A DNA stretch of 64,000 nucleotides, taken from Solibacillus ferritrahens. GTDB lineage: Bacteria > Bacillota > Bacilli > Bacillales_A > Planococcaceae. This document shows positions 33,626-41,786 of this stretch, one piece after another (the first letter of the stretch is position 1; the number at the start of each line of letters is the position of its first letter). The stretch spans positions 310,001 through 374,000 of the forward strand of contig NZ_JAXCLE010000002.1 in the NCBI RefSeq assembly GCF_037027585.1, written 5' to 3'. Under the pieces are notes generated by a model. That model was not told where the DNA came from, searched no databases, and saw only the letters and a program-made list of their open reading frames with translations. The position numbers and the translations under genes are program-made.

Positions 33626-34204
33626 ATGAACATTCCAAATAAGATTACAGTCTCCCGCATTTTATTAATCCCAATATTTGTGATTATAATGATGTTTGAT
33701 TTTGGTTGGGGGAATATGACGTTGTTTGGCGCAACGATGCAAGTGAACTATTTTGTTGGTGCACTCGTTTTTATTTTAGCGTCCGCAACGGATTGGGTAG
33801 ATGGCTATTATGCCCGAAAATATAATTTAGTGACGAATTTAGGGAAGTTTTTAGACCCGCTTGCAGATAAACTGCTCGTTTCAGCTGCTTTTATATTATT
33901 GGTGGAAATTGATTTAGCACCTGCCTGGATTGTCATTATCATCATTTCACGTGAGTTTGCGGTAACAGGCTTACGACTGATTTTGGCTGGTCAAGGTGAA
34001 GTAGTGGCCGCAAATCAGCTTGGTAAAATTAAAACATGGGCCCAAATTGTTGCGATTTCAGCATTGATTTTGCACAATACCATTTTTACTTTAGTTGGCA
34101 TACCATTTGATATGATTATGCTATATGTTGCACTTTTCTTTACAGTATGGTCTGGATGGGATTATTTCTACATTAACCGTCGTGTATTGTTGGATTCAAA
34201 ATAA
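33626..34204 (+). CDS. pgsA: CDP-diacylglycerol-glycerol-3-phosphate 3-phosphatidyltransferase
   Basis: 192-residue membrane enzyme making phosphatidylglycerol phosphate, the committed step to phosphatidylglycerol and cardiolipin. The CDP-alcohol phosphotransferase motif is complete: the DG..AR part in DWVDGYYARKYN, then GKFLDPLADK with the last two Asp residues. About four to six hydrophobic spans. ATG at 33626 behind AAAGGTG. Confidence 0.97.
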   Translation: MNIPNKITVSRILLIPIFVIIMMFDFGWGNMTLFGATMQVNYFVGALVFILASATDWVDGYYARKYNLVTNLGKFLDPLADKLLVSAAFILLVEIDLAPAWIVIIIISREFAVTGLRLILAGQGEVVAANQLGKIKTWAQIVAISALILHNTIFTLVGIPFDMIMLYVALFFTVWSGWDYFYINRRVLLDSK

Positions 34205-34364
34205 ATAAATATATTTCAAAAACTAGGTTAGATTTTCTTTATGGATAGGAATAGTAGTATTATGAATCCATATAGGATAAAACAAATTCCCGCACTTTTA
34301 CGTTTGTACGGGGGAGTGTTTTTCTAATCTAGTTTTTCTTTTATTTTATATAGGGGGTCTTTGA

Positions 34365-35624
34365 ATGAATGCAGAAATTATTGCGGTAGGATCGGAACTG
34401 TTATTGGGGCAAATCGCCAATACGAATGCAAAGTTTATTTCAAGTCAGCTATCTGAGCTTGGCATTAATGTATATTATCATACCGTTGTAGGAGACAATG
34501 AGGCGCGACTTCTAGAGGCAATCCGTATTGCAGAACAGCGTGCAGACCTTATCATTTTCTCTGGCGGCTTAGGACCGACAAAGGATGATTTAACGAAGGA
34601 AACGATTGCAAAGCACTTAAATCGTAATTTGGTATTTGACGAGACAGCACTATATGCAATTGAAGAGTTCTTTTCGAAACAAAAACGTCCTATGACGGAA
34701 AACAACCGTAAACAGGCACTTGTATTGGAAGACTGCGATGTGCTGCTAAATCAGCATGGAATGGCACCAGGAATGTTTTTATCCGAAAATGACCGTATTT
34801 ATATTTTGTTACCTGGACCACCAAAAGAGCTTGAGCCAATGTTCCAATATGAAACAAAGCCGAAGCTAGCGGCACTTTTACATGATGGTGGCGTTATTTT
34901 ATCGCATGTTCTGCGCTTTTATGGCATTGGGGAAGCTGAACTGGAACACCGTATACAAAAAATATTGGATGAACAAACGAATCCTACCGTTGCGCCGCTT
35001 GCTTCAGATGGAGAAGTTATGCTGCGGATTACAGCGAAAGCGCAAAATGAACAGCAAGCATTTCGTTTAATTGAATTAAAGAAACGTGAAATTTTGGATA
35101 TCGTCGGAGAGTATTTTTACGGGGTTAATGATGAATCACTAGGTTTTAATCTTGTCCAAATGCTATTGGAAAATGAATTAACGATTTCTGCCGCAGAAAG
35201 TTTAACTGCCGGTCTGTTCCAATCAGAACTTGCGGAGATTCCTGGTGTCGCATCCGCTTTAATTGGCGGCGTCGTGACGTATACGAAGGAAACAAAAATA
35301 GAACAGCTCGGTATTTCTGCCGACCTTCTTGAAGAATATGGGATTGTAAGTAGTGAATGTGCTGCTGCAATGGCTACAAAAGTTCGCGAAAAATTTCATA
35401 CAGATATTGGTATTGGGCTAACGGGCGCAGCAGGACCAGGCAGTCATGACGGTCTACCTGCAGGGGCCATTTGGGTAGGAATTAGTATCTGCGACCTTGA
35501 GCCCTTCACGTATCGTTTGCAGCTAACAGGATCCAGAAACACAAACCGGATTAGGGCGGTTAAATTTACATTCAGCTATTTAATGAGAGAGCTAGCGAAA
35601 CAGGGTTATAAAAAGTTGATCTAG
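34365..35624 (+). CDS. cinA: CinA-family protein (competence/damage inducible)
   Basis: 419 residues. N-terminal MoCF-like domain (MNAEIIAVGSELLLGQIANTNA, FSGGLGPTKDDLTKE) and C-terminal nicotinamide-nucleotide deamidase domain (AAESLTAGLFQSELAEIPG, GLTGAAGPG). In B. subtilis it is transcribed ahead of recA and is induced in competence. A terminator whose stem contains a LexA-like box separates it from recA here. ATG follows AGGGGG. Whether both enzymatic activities persist cannot be judged. Confidence 0.95.
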   Translation: MNAEIIAVGSELLLGQIANTNAKFISSQLSELGINVYYHTVVGDNEARLLEAIRIAEQRADLIIFSGGLGPTKDDLTKETIAKHLNRNLVFDETALYAIEEFFSKQKRPMTENNRKQALVLEDCDVLLNQHGMAPGMFLSENDRIYILLPGPPKELEPMFQYETKPKLAALLHDGGVILSHVLRFYGIGEAELEHRIQKILDEQTNPTVAPLASDGEVMLRITAKAQNEQQAFRLIELKKREILDIVGEYFYGVNDESLGFNLVQMLLENELTISAAESLTAGLFQSELAEIPGVASALIGGVVTYTKETKIEQLGISADLLEEYGIVSSECAAAMATKVREKFHTDIGIGLTGAAGPGSHDGLPAGAIWVGISICDLEPFTYRLQLTGSRNTNRIRAVKFTFSYLMRELAKQGYKKLI

Positions 35625-35689
35625 TTTAAGGTTTATTGGAAAACTGAGCCTTTGGAAGCGGAAAATAAGGCTTTCAGAAGATTTCTAAG

Positions 35690-35716
35690 AAAAAGCGAAA
35701 ATATGTTCGCTTTTTT
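35690..35716 (+). terminator. Terminator of cinA
   Basis: AAAAAGCGAA (35690-35699) pairs with TTCGCTTTTTT (35706-35716) around ATAT. The stem is largely the LexA-like box. Confidence 0.8.
35696..35709. promoter_or_regulatory. LexA (DinR) box of recA
   Basis: CGAAA-ATAT-GTTCG matches the Gram-positive SOS box CGAAC-N4-GTTCG except at one base. It ends 8 bp before the recA -35 element. Confidence 0.8.
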
Positions 35717-35717
35717 C

Positions 35718-35746
35718 TTGAATGTTATCTCATTAGCAAGTATAAT
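35718..35746 (+). promoter_or_regulatory. Sigma-A promoter of recA
   Basis: TTGAAT (35718-35723), 17-bp spacer, TATAAT (35741-35746), 46 bp before the recA start. Confidence 0.85.
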
Positions 35747-35791
35747 AGAGACATAAGTTAAATAAAGCTTTTTTCTTAAGGAGGAAATAGT

Positions 35792-36856
35792 TTGAGCGAT
35801 CGTAAAGCAGCGTTAGACATGGCGTTAAAACAAATAGAAAAACAATTCGGTAAAGGTTCTGTCATGAAGTTGGGTGAAAATTCAAACCGACATATGGAGA
35901 CAACTTCATCAGGCTCTATCGCAATTGATGCCGCATTAGGTATAGGCGGGTATCCACGTGGACGTATTGTGGAAGTATACGGACCAGAGTCTTCAGGTAA
36001 AACAACGGTAACTTTGCATGCCATTGCGGAAATTCAAGCAAATGGCGGAACAGCTGCATTTATCGATGCTGAACATGCATTAGACCCGGTATATGCACAA
36101 AAATTAGGTGTTAATATTGATGAGTTATTATTATCTCAACCGGATACAGGTGAACAAGCACTTGAAATCGCAGAAGCCCTTGTACGTTCAGGCGCAATTG
36201 ATATTATCGTAATCGACTCTGTTGCAGCATTAGTGCCAAAAGCAGAGATTGAAGGCGAAATGGGTGACTCACACATGGGTCTGCAAGCTCGTTTAATGTC
36301 CCAGGCATTACGTAAATTATCAGGTGTTATTAATAAATCAAATACACTGGCAATTTTCATCAACCAAGTTCGTGAAAAAATCGGTGTAATGTTTGGTAAC
36401 CCTGAAACAACAACTGGTGGACGTGCCCTTAAATTCTACTCATCTATTCGTCTGGAAGTCCGTCGTGGTGAGGCAATTAAGCAAGGTACGGAAATTATCG
36501 GTAACAAAACAAAAATTAAAGTTGTAAAAAATAAAGTAGCACCACCATTCCGAACAGCGGAAGTGGATATTATGTACGGCGAAGGGATTTCGAAAGAAGG
36601 AGAAATCGTCGATATCGGTGCAGACCTGGATATTATCCAAAAGAGCGGATCATGGTATTCATACAATAATGAACGAATTGGTCAAGGCCGTGAAAATGTA
36701 AAACAATTTTTAAAAGAAAATCCTGCAATTAAAGAGGACGTTACAGAAAAAATCCGTCAACATTTCGGAATCGGTGAGCTTGGCTATACAATCGGTGCCA
36801 ATGACACAGCAGAAGAAGAAATCGACGAACTGGAATTATTTGAAGAAGAAAAATAA
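35792..36856 (+). CDS. recA: Recombinase RecA
   Basis: 354 residues. Walker A GPESSGKTT (~64-72), Walker B IIVIDSVAALVP, the L1/L2 loop region (EIEGEMGDSHMGLQARLMSQ, FINQVREKIGVMFGNPETTTGG) and an acidic C-terminus. It catalyses strand exchange and triggers LexA self-cleavage. Start is a TTG at 35792 behind AAGGAGG; it gives MSDRKAALDMALKQIEKQFG, the family start. Controlled by the LexA box and promoter immediately upstream. No intein. Confidence 0.98.
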   Translation: MSDRKAALDMALKQIEKQFGKGSVMKLGENSNRHMETTSSGSIAIDAALGIGGYPRGRIVEVYGPESSGKTTVTLHAIAEIQANGGTAAFIDAEHALDPVYAQKLGVNIDELLLSQPDTGEQALEIAEALVRSGAIDIIVIDSVAALVPKAEIEGEMGDSHMGLQARLMSQALRKLSGVINKSNTLAIFINQVREKIGVMFGNPETTTGGRALKFYSSIRLEVRRGEAIKQGTEIIGNKTKIKVVKNKVAPPFRTAEVDIMYGEGISKEGEIVDIGADLDIIQKSGSWYSYNNERIGQGRENVKQFLKENPAIKEDVTEKIRQHFGIGELGYTIGANDTAEEEIDELELFEEEK

Positions 36857-36865
36857 TTATTGTGT

Positions 36866-36896
36866 ACCCAAGCGAATGGCTCCGCTTGGGTTTTAT
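36866..36896 (+). terminator. Terminator of recA
   Basis: ACCCAAGCG (36866-36874) pairs with CGCTTGGGT (36883-36891), then TTTATTTG. Confidence 0.92.
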
Positions 36897-36931
36897 TTGT
36901 TTGTTTAGGGCAGGCAGGTTAGCTAGTAGCA

Positions 36932-37117
36932 AATGGCAATTATATAAGAGCAGTGACGAATATGTTGCTTGAAGTGGCGAATAAATTTCAAAGTGGCGAT
37001 TAAATATAAGAGAGTGACGAATAAGTTACTGGAAGTGGCGAATACGCGCTGGGATTTGATGAATAAAATACAGGGAGTGACGAATAACCGGATGAATTTG
37101 GCGAATATATGTTTAGG
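36932..37117 (+). repeat. 21-bp direct-repeat array 1 (about 9 units)
   Basis: Units with core AGTGRCGAATA start at 36952, 36973, 36992, 37013, 37034, 37055, 37076 and 37097, plus a weak one at about 36932. All steps after the second unit pair are exactly 21 bp; one step is 19. The core of each unit is conserved and the remaining ~10 bp vary. The units at 37055 and 37097 begin TTTG instead of AGTG. It lies between the recA terminator and the rny promoter. A stray AGTGTCGAATA stands out of phase at 37192. A 65-codon ORF through the array is only a by-product of the 21-bp period. Confidence 0.85.
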
Positions 37118-37271
37118 GAAGTTCTTTAAGCGATACTTTCTTCATAAAAATGTGAGGGAAAGTTAAGGAATGTGTCTATAAAAACTATATAAGTGTCGAA
37201 TAAAGTTATCTTTCCGGCAAAAAAGTCTCTCAAATCAATAAATATAAAAAAACCTTTAAACATGGCTATTC

Positions 37272-37300
37272 TTGACATACCTAATTATGAACTATACAAT
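37272..37300 (+). promoter_or_regulatory. Sigma-A promoter of rny
   Basis: TTGACA (37272-37277), 17-bp spacer, TACAAT (37295-37300). Near consensus; it leaves a leader of about 110 nt. Confidence 0.8.
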
Positions 37301-37416
37301 TAAAATGTATAATTTCTAAATTTTGAAATGAAATAGGCAATATGTTTGAATATTTGAAAACATATATAGCCGACTAGAAGAACATCAGACATATCAGCTT
37401 AGGAGGGATTAGTATT

Positions 37417-38970
37417 ATGGAAATGATTCTCCCTGCTTTGCTAGGATTCGCTGTCGGTGTTGCTGTTATCTATTTTTACATGAAAAACGTGAATGAATCA
37501 AAAGTCACTGGTGCAAAGCATGTAGCTGAACAAATCGTAGAAGATGCGAAACGTGAAGCAGATGCTCTGAAAAAGGAAGCACTACTTGAAGCAAAGGATG
37601 AAACTCACAAATTTCGTTCTGAAGCAGAAAACGACATTCGTGACCGTCGTGGAGAGCTTCAGAAACAAGAGAACCGTTTATTGCAAAGAGAAGAAAATCT
37701 TGACCGCAAAGATGATACTCTGAATAAAAGAGAGACGAGCCTAGAGCGTAAGGAAGAAGCTCTGGCAAGCAGACAACAGCATATTGAACAGATGGAAAGC
37801 AAAGTAGAAGAACTTGTTGCAAGTCAAAAAACAGAGCTTGAGCGTATTGCGGCTCTGACACGTGAAGAAGCAAAAGAGGTCATTTTGAAGGAAGTTGAAA
37901 ATGAACTTTCAACTGATATTGCAGTAATGACAAAAGAAGCGGAAACACGTGCGAAAGAAGATTCAGACAAAAAAGCTCGCGAAATATTATCACTTGCACT
38001 ACAACGCTTTGCAGCTGACCATGTTGCCGAAACAACAGTGTCCGTTGTAAATTTACCAAATGATGAGATGAAAGGTCGCATTATTGGTCGTGAAGGTCGT
38101 AACATTCGAACACTGGAGACGCTAACTGGTATTGATTTAATTATTGATGATACACCTGAAGCAGTTATTTTATCCGGCTTTGATCCGATTCGCCGTGAAA
38201 CAGCACGCCTTGCACTAGAAAAGCTAGTTCAAGATGGTCGTATTCACCCGGCACGTATTGAAGAAATGGTTGAAAAATCCCGTCGTGAAGTGGATGAACA
38301 AATCCGCGAAACAGGTGAGCAGACAACATTTGAAGTAGGTATTCATAACCTACATCCAGATTTAATGAAAATTCTAGGTCGTATGAAATACCGTACAAGC
38401 TATGGTCAAAATGTATTAAAGCATTCTATCGAAGTTGCACATTTAGCAGGGTTGCTTGCTGCAGAACTAGGTGAAGATGTTACATTAGCCCGTCGTGCAG
38501 GTTTATTGCATGATATTGGGAAAGCGATTGACCATGAAGTTGAAGGTAGCCACGTAGAAATCGGTGTGGAACTGGCAACGAAGTATAAAGAACATCCAGT
38601 GGTGATTAACTCAATTGCTTCTCACCACGGTGATACAGAAGCTACTTCTGTTATAGCAGTACTTGTAGCAGCAGCCGATGCATTATCAGCAGCTCGCCCG
38701 GGTGCCCGCAGTGAAACTCTTGAAAACTATATTCGCCGATTAGAAAAGCTTGAAGAAATTTCTGAAAGCTATGATGGTGTTGAAAAATCCTTTGCGATTC
38801 AAGCAGGTCGTGAAGTCCGCATTATCGTACAGCCTGAAAAGATTGATGATCTTGCTTCACATCGTTTAGCGCGTGATATTCGCAAACGTATTGAAGAAGA
38901 ACTCGATTATCCAGGTCATATTAAAGTAACGGTAATCCGTGAAACACGTTCGGTAGAATACGCAAAATAA
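37417..38970 (+). CDS. rny: Ribonuclease Y
   Basis: 517 residues. One N-terminal membrane helix (~4-22), a long charged coiled coil (~30-190), a KH domain (VNLPNDEMKGRIIGREGRNIRTLE) and an HD domain with the metal-binding HDIGKAID (~365). It is the main membrane-bound endoribonuclease initiating mRNA decay in Firmicutes, working with RNase J and PNPase, both also encoded in this window. ATG at 37417 behind TTAGGAGGG. Confidence 0.97.
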   Translation: MEMILPALLGFAVGVAVIYFYMKNVNESKVTGAKHVAEQIVEDAKREADALKKEALLEAKDETHKFRSEAENDIRDRRGELQKQENRLLQREENLDRKDDTLNKRETSLERKEEALASRQQHIEQMESKVEELVASQKTELERIAALTREEAKEVILKEVENELSTDIAVMTKEAETRAKEDSDKKAREILSLALQRFAADHVAETTVSVVNLPNDEMKGRIIGREGRNIRTLETLTGIDLIIDDTPEAVILSGFDPIRRETARLALEKLVQDGRIHPARIEEMVEKSRREVDEQIRETGEQTTFEVGIHNLHPDLMKILGRMKYRTSYGQNVLKHSIEVAHLAGLLAAELGEDVTLARRAGLLHDIGKAIDHEVEGSHVEIGVELATKYKEHPVVINSIASHHGDTEATSVIAVLVAAADALSAARPGARSETLENYIRRLEKLEEISESYDGVEKSFAIQAGREVRIIVQPEKIDDLASHRLARDIRKRIEEELDYPGHIKVTVIRETRSVEYAK

Positions 38971-38993
38971 GCACTTGCCCTATTTATAACTAT

Positions 38994-39034
38994 TAACCCC
39001 ATTCCGTAGAAAAATTACGGGATGGGGTTTCTTG
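38994..39034 (+). terminator. Terminator of rny
   Basis: AACCCCATTCCGTA (38995-39008) pairs with TACGGGATGGGGTT (39016-39029), followed by TCTTGTTT. Confidence 0.9.
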
Positions 39035-39036
39035 TT

Positions 39037-39627
39037 TAAATAAGGTTATGAAATTCTCAAAATTTGGTTGCATTTACAACAACATAGAAACAAATATAAT
39101 ATAGCCTTGAAAATTCATAAGGGACGAGGTTGCGTCTCGTTGTACATCGTTAGAGATAAAGGAAGTTTTGACTCTAGCAAATTCTAAATATATGCTTCTT
39201 AAATATCCTTCTATTACCATCAGAATATTCACGAAAAACGTTAGGGCAGCCCCAAATTTCATAAATCCCTTTTTTAAAAGCATTTTATATAAAATATTCA
39301 AAAGTATTTAGGGTGATATTATTCTAAATACTTTTTCTGTTTTAAAGAGTTAGATAAATTTGAGTAATGTACATTTCCTTTAATATAAGAAATATTAAAG
39401 GAATCTTACAATATTAGGTATATATTAAATAACTCGTGACTATAATATTAAAAAAGAATAGTTATGGTATTTTATGTAATCATTAGTAAGTTCATCCTAT
39501 AATCTATTAACAGCAATATTCCAAGCTATCAATATAAACCTATCCGTACTATGCCTATTTTATTATTCTCACTTACATCCCACTAATCTCTGTAAGCTAT
39601 TAGTAATGTGAAAGAGGAGGCTAGTTA
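39037..39627. other. 590-bp AT-rich gap, possible gene relic
   Basis: No recognisable gene. A hairpin AAAAGTATTTAG/CTAAATACTTTT (39299-39334) with a T-rich tail could end a transcript in either direction. A 75-codon minus-strand ORF (39074-39301) shows no family features that I recognise. The gap borders an inserted polysaccharide cassette, so it may hold decayed genes. The rest looks like non-coding AT-rich DNA. Confidence 0.4.
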
Positions 39628-40539
39628 ATGCAAACAACATTAAGAGCAAAGCGTTTTACATTTGCGCAAATTGTGAAATTATCGCCGATTTTTGCAAGTA
39701 GGATGCTGTTTTGGAAAACGTTTAAATATAATTTGAACTTGGAAAACCCGCAAACGTTCAGTGAAAAACTTATGTGGCTTAAATTGTTTGAGGATGTAGA
39801 GTTCAAAGTGAGGTTTACTGATAAGGTGAAAATGCGGGAATATATGATTGCCCTCGGATATAGCCATTTACTAGTACCGATTATCGGTATTTTTGAAGAA
39901 ATAGAGGACATTATTTTTGAACAATTACCAAGAAAATTCGTAATAAAATGTACCCATGGATCGGGGTTTACGATTGTCTGTGAGAATAAAAGAGAATTGG
40001 ATTACCAAAAAACGAGATTACAATTAGCGGCAATGATGGCAACGAACTATGCACTTAGAAATGCGGAGCCTCATTATTCAAAGATTAAACCGAGAATTAT
40101 TATTGAGCATTATATAGAGCCTTCAAGAAGCGACATTTCCAATGCATACAAAATTCATTGCTTCCACGGTGAGCCTAAAGTTATTGAACTTGCATTAGAT
40201 CACAACACATCAAAGCAGCAAACAATTATGTTGACACCCGATTGGAATGATACGGGGTATATCGAGAAGAAGTTTCCTTATGAGATTTCGGAATCTAAGC
40301 CAAAACAGCTGGAAGAGTTAATGGCAATTGCTAAAAAGTTAAGTAAGCCATTTACGTATGTTCGCGTAGATTTAAATATCGTTGATGAAAAAATTTATTT
40401 TAATAAGCTGAGCTTTACTCCGGATGCTTGCCTAAATACCGAAATTAATGAGCAGGCCAACCGAGAGCTTGGGCAATGGCTTGAATTGAATATTGAGAAA
40501 CGAAAACAACCTATTTCAATCGCTCGATCAAAATCTTAA
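39628..40539 (+). CDS. TupA-like ATP-grasp protein, polysaccharide-associated
   Basis: 303 residues resembling the ATPgrasp_TupA family: NPQTFSEKLMWLKLFE near residue 37, FTDKVKMREYM, FVIKCTHGSGFTIVCENK, then RIIIEHYIEP and a late YVRVDLNIVDEKIYFNKLSFTPDA. Family members sit in capsule and teichuronic-acid loci and are thought to act as glycosyl or amino-acid ligases. It begins an inserted three-gene cassette between rny and ymdB. Function is inferred from the family only. ATG follows AGAGGAGG. Confidence 0.75.
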   Translation: MQTTLRAKRFTFAQIVKLSPIFASRMLFWKTFKYNLNLENPQTFSEKLMWLKLFEDVEFKVRFTDKVKMREYMIALGYSHLLVPIIGIFEEIEDIIFEQLPRKFVIKCTHGSGFTIVCENKRELDYQKTRLQLAAMMATNYALRNAEPHYSKIKPRIIIEHYIEPSRSDISNAYKIHCFHGEPKVIELALDHNTSKQQTIMLTPDWNDTGYIEKKFPYEISESKPKQLEELMAIAKKLSKPFTYVRVDLNIVDEKIYFNKLSFTPDACLNTEINEQANRELGQWLELNIEKRKQPISIARSKS

Positions 40540-40586
40540 CAATGCTTTAAGTTATTTAATCAACTAATTCGCAAGGAGGATTTTAC

Positions 40587-41540
40587 ATGATTCCAGTTGT
40601 ATCAATAATTGTCGCTACCAATAGTATGGAAGGCTCTGTTAAACAGTGTCTCCATAGCTTACAAAACCAATCATTGCAAGCGATCGAAGTGCTTATTATT
40701 AATCATGCTTTTACCGATGACACTGTCCGTCTTTGTGAAGAATTCATAAAAGAGGATGACCGTTTTCGTCTTATTGCATGTGATCAACCAAGTTTAAGTG
40801 AAGCAAGAAATAATGGAATAAAAGAGGCTAAAGGGAAATATATTGCATTTATTGATGGTAATGATTTCGTTGAATATACAATGTATGAAAAGCTGGTTCA
40901 GCGGGCAGAGCAAAAATATGCAGATTTCGTTTTATGTGGCTATACGAAATACTGGCCGGAAACGAATCGCAAAAAGCATTATAAAATCAATGAAGCGCTA
41001 TTATCTAATTCTAATCCTGTAGATTATTTTCTGGCAAAGCATAATGAAGCATATGTTGTGGCGTGGAATAAGCTATTTTTACGGAAAATCATTCAGGATG
41101 AGCAACTGTATTTTGAAAATCGCACCTTTTTTGAGGATGTAGGGTTTGTTGCCCGTTATTTATCGTTTGCGAAAAAAATCGCAATTGTCAATGAGCCACA
41201 GTATAACTACGTACAAAGCGAGGGCAGGCCTACTAAAATCTACAATCCGTCCATCGCACAATCACATGAGCAAACATACTCACAACTCAAGCAGTTTTTT
41301 GATAAAAGGCAGTATCGAAATGTGATAGAAGCGTTAAATTTACGGCTCTATATTTACCGCTATCATTATGTATTATTGACAACTTCGAATACAAGGCATT
41401 TAAAATCCCTTGAACGGCAAATTATAAGGGAGAGTAAAAACTTCTCGCAGCTGCCGTGGAAACACCGGATGATGAAGCCGTTAGTAAGATTAAGAATATA
41501 TCCAACGTTCTTCCGACTAGTACGTAAAGTTAAGGTATAA
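40587..41540 (+). CDS. Glycosyltransferase family 2
   Basis: 317 residues. GT-A start VVSIIVATNSMEGSVKQCLHSLQNQSLQAIEVLIINHAFTD (cut short here), then SEARNNGIKEAKGKYIAFIDGNDFVEYTMYE, where GN replaces the usual DSDD/DxD (IDGNDF). The variant metal motif keeps the second Asp. A basic C-terminal region follows. It should transfer a sugar to a surface polymer; donor and acceptor are unknown. It lies 47 bp after the TupA-like gene with an AAGGAGG site. Confidence 0.85.
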   Translation: MIPVVSIIVATNSMEGSVKQCLHSLQNQSLQAIEVLIINHAFTDDTVRLCEEFIKEDDRFRLIACDQPSLSEARNNGIKEAKGKYIAFIDGNDFVEYTMYEKLVQRAEQKYADFVLCGYTKYWPETNRKKHYKINEALLSNSNPVDYFLAKHNEAYVVAWNKLFLRKIIQDEQLYFENRTFFEDVGFVARYLSFAKKIAIVNEPQYNYVQSEGRPTKIYNPSIAQSHEQTYSQLKQFFDKRQYRNVIEALNLRLYIYRYHYVLLTTSNTRHLKSLERQIIRESKNFSQLPWKHRMMKPLVRLRIYPTFFRLVRKVKV

Positions 41541-41605
41541 GAACTATTGTTTGCCAATAATTGAGGATGCTAAAACAAAATGACAAAGAAATTGATTGGA
41601 ATGAG

Positions 41606-41657
41606 GGGGGCGACTCCTAGTGTACAAGCACTCGTGTCCTAGAAAACGTCTGCCCCC
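41606..41657. repeat. Short palindromic form of the GC-richer intergenic repeat
   Basis: GGGGGCGAC (41606-41614) pairs with GTCTGCCCCC (41648-41657) with one bulge, and CCTAG (41616-41620) with CTAG (41639-41642). The outer ends match those of the long copy at 27637, so this looks like an internally deleted member. Confidence 0.6.
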
Positions 41658-41786
41658 ACAATGAAAATCACCCCCACTTTATGAGGAGGGGTCAAATTAA
41701 TCTAAAAGCAGCTAAATGCATCATGGTTGACATCATTACCGTACAAATAGATTTATTCACTTTGATATTGGAAGGGGTAATGTCCG

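Noticed and set aside
34205..34364. Terminator between pgsA and cinA
   Set aside because: CCCGCAC...GGGGGAGTG followed by TTTTT looks suggestive, but the arms do not pair continuously, so it is not called.
36932..37117. CRISPR array
   Set aside because: Repeat core is only ~11 bp, the period is 21 bp, units are imperfect, spacers of ~10 bp are far too short, and no cas genes are present.
39074..39301. 75-codon minus-strand ORF after rny
   Set aside because: No convincing ribosome site or family features; mentioned only as part of a possible relic region.
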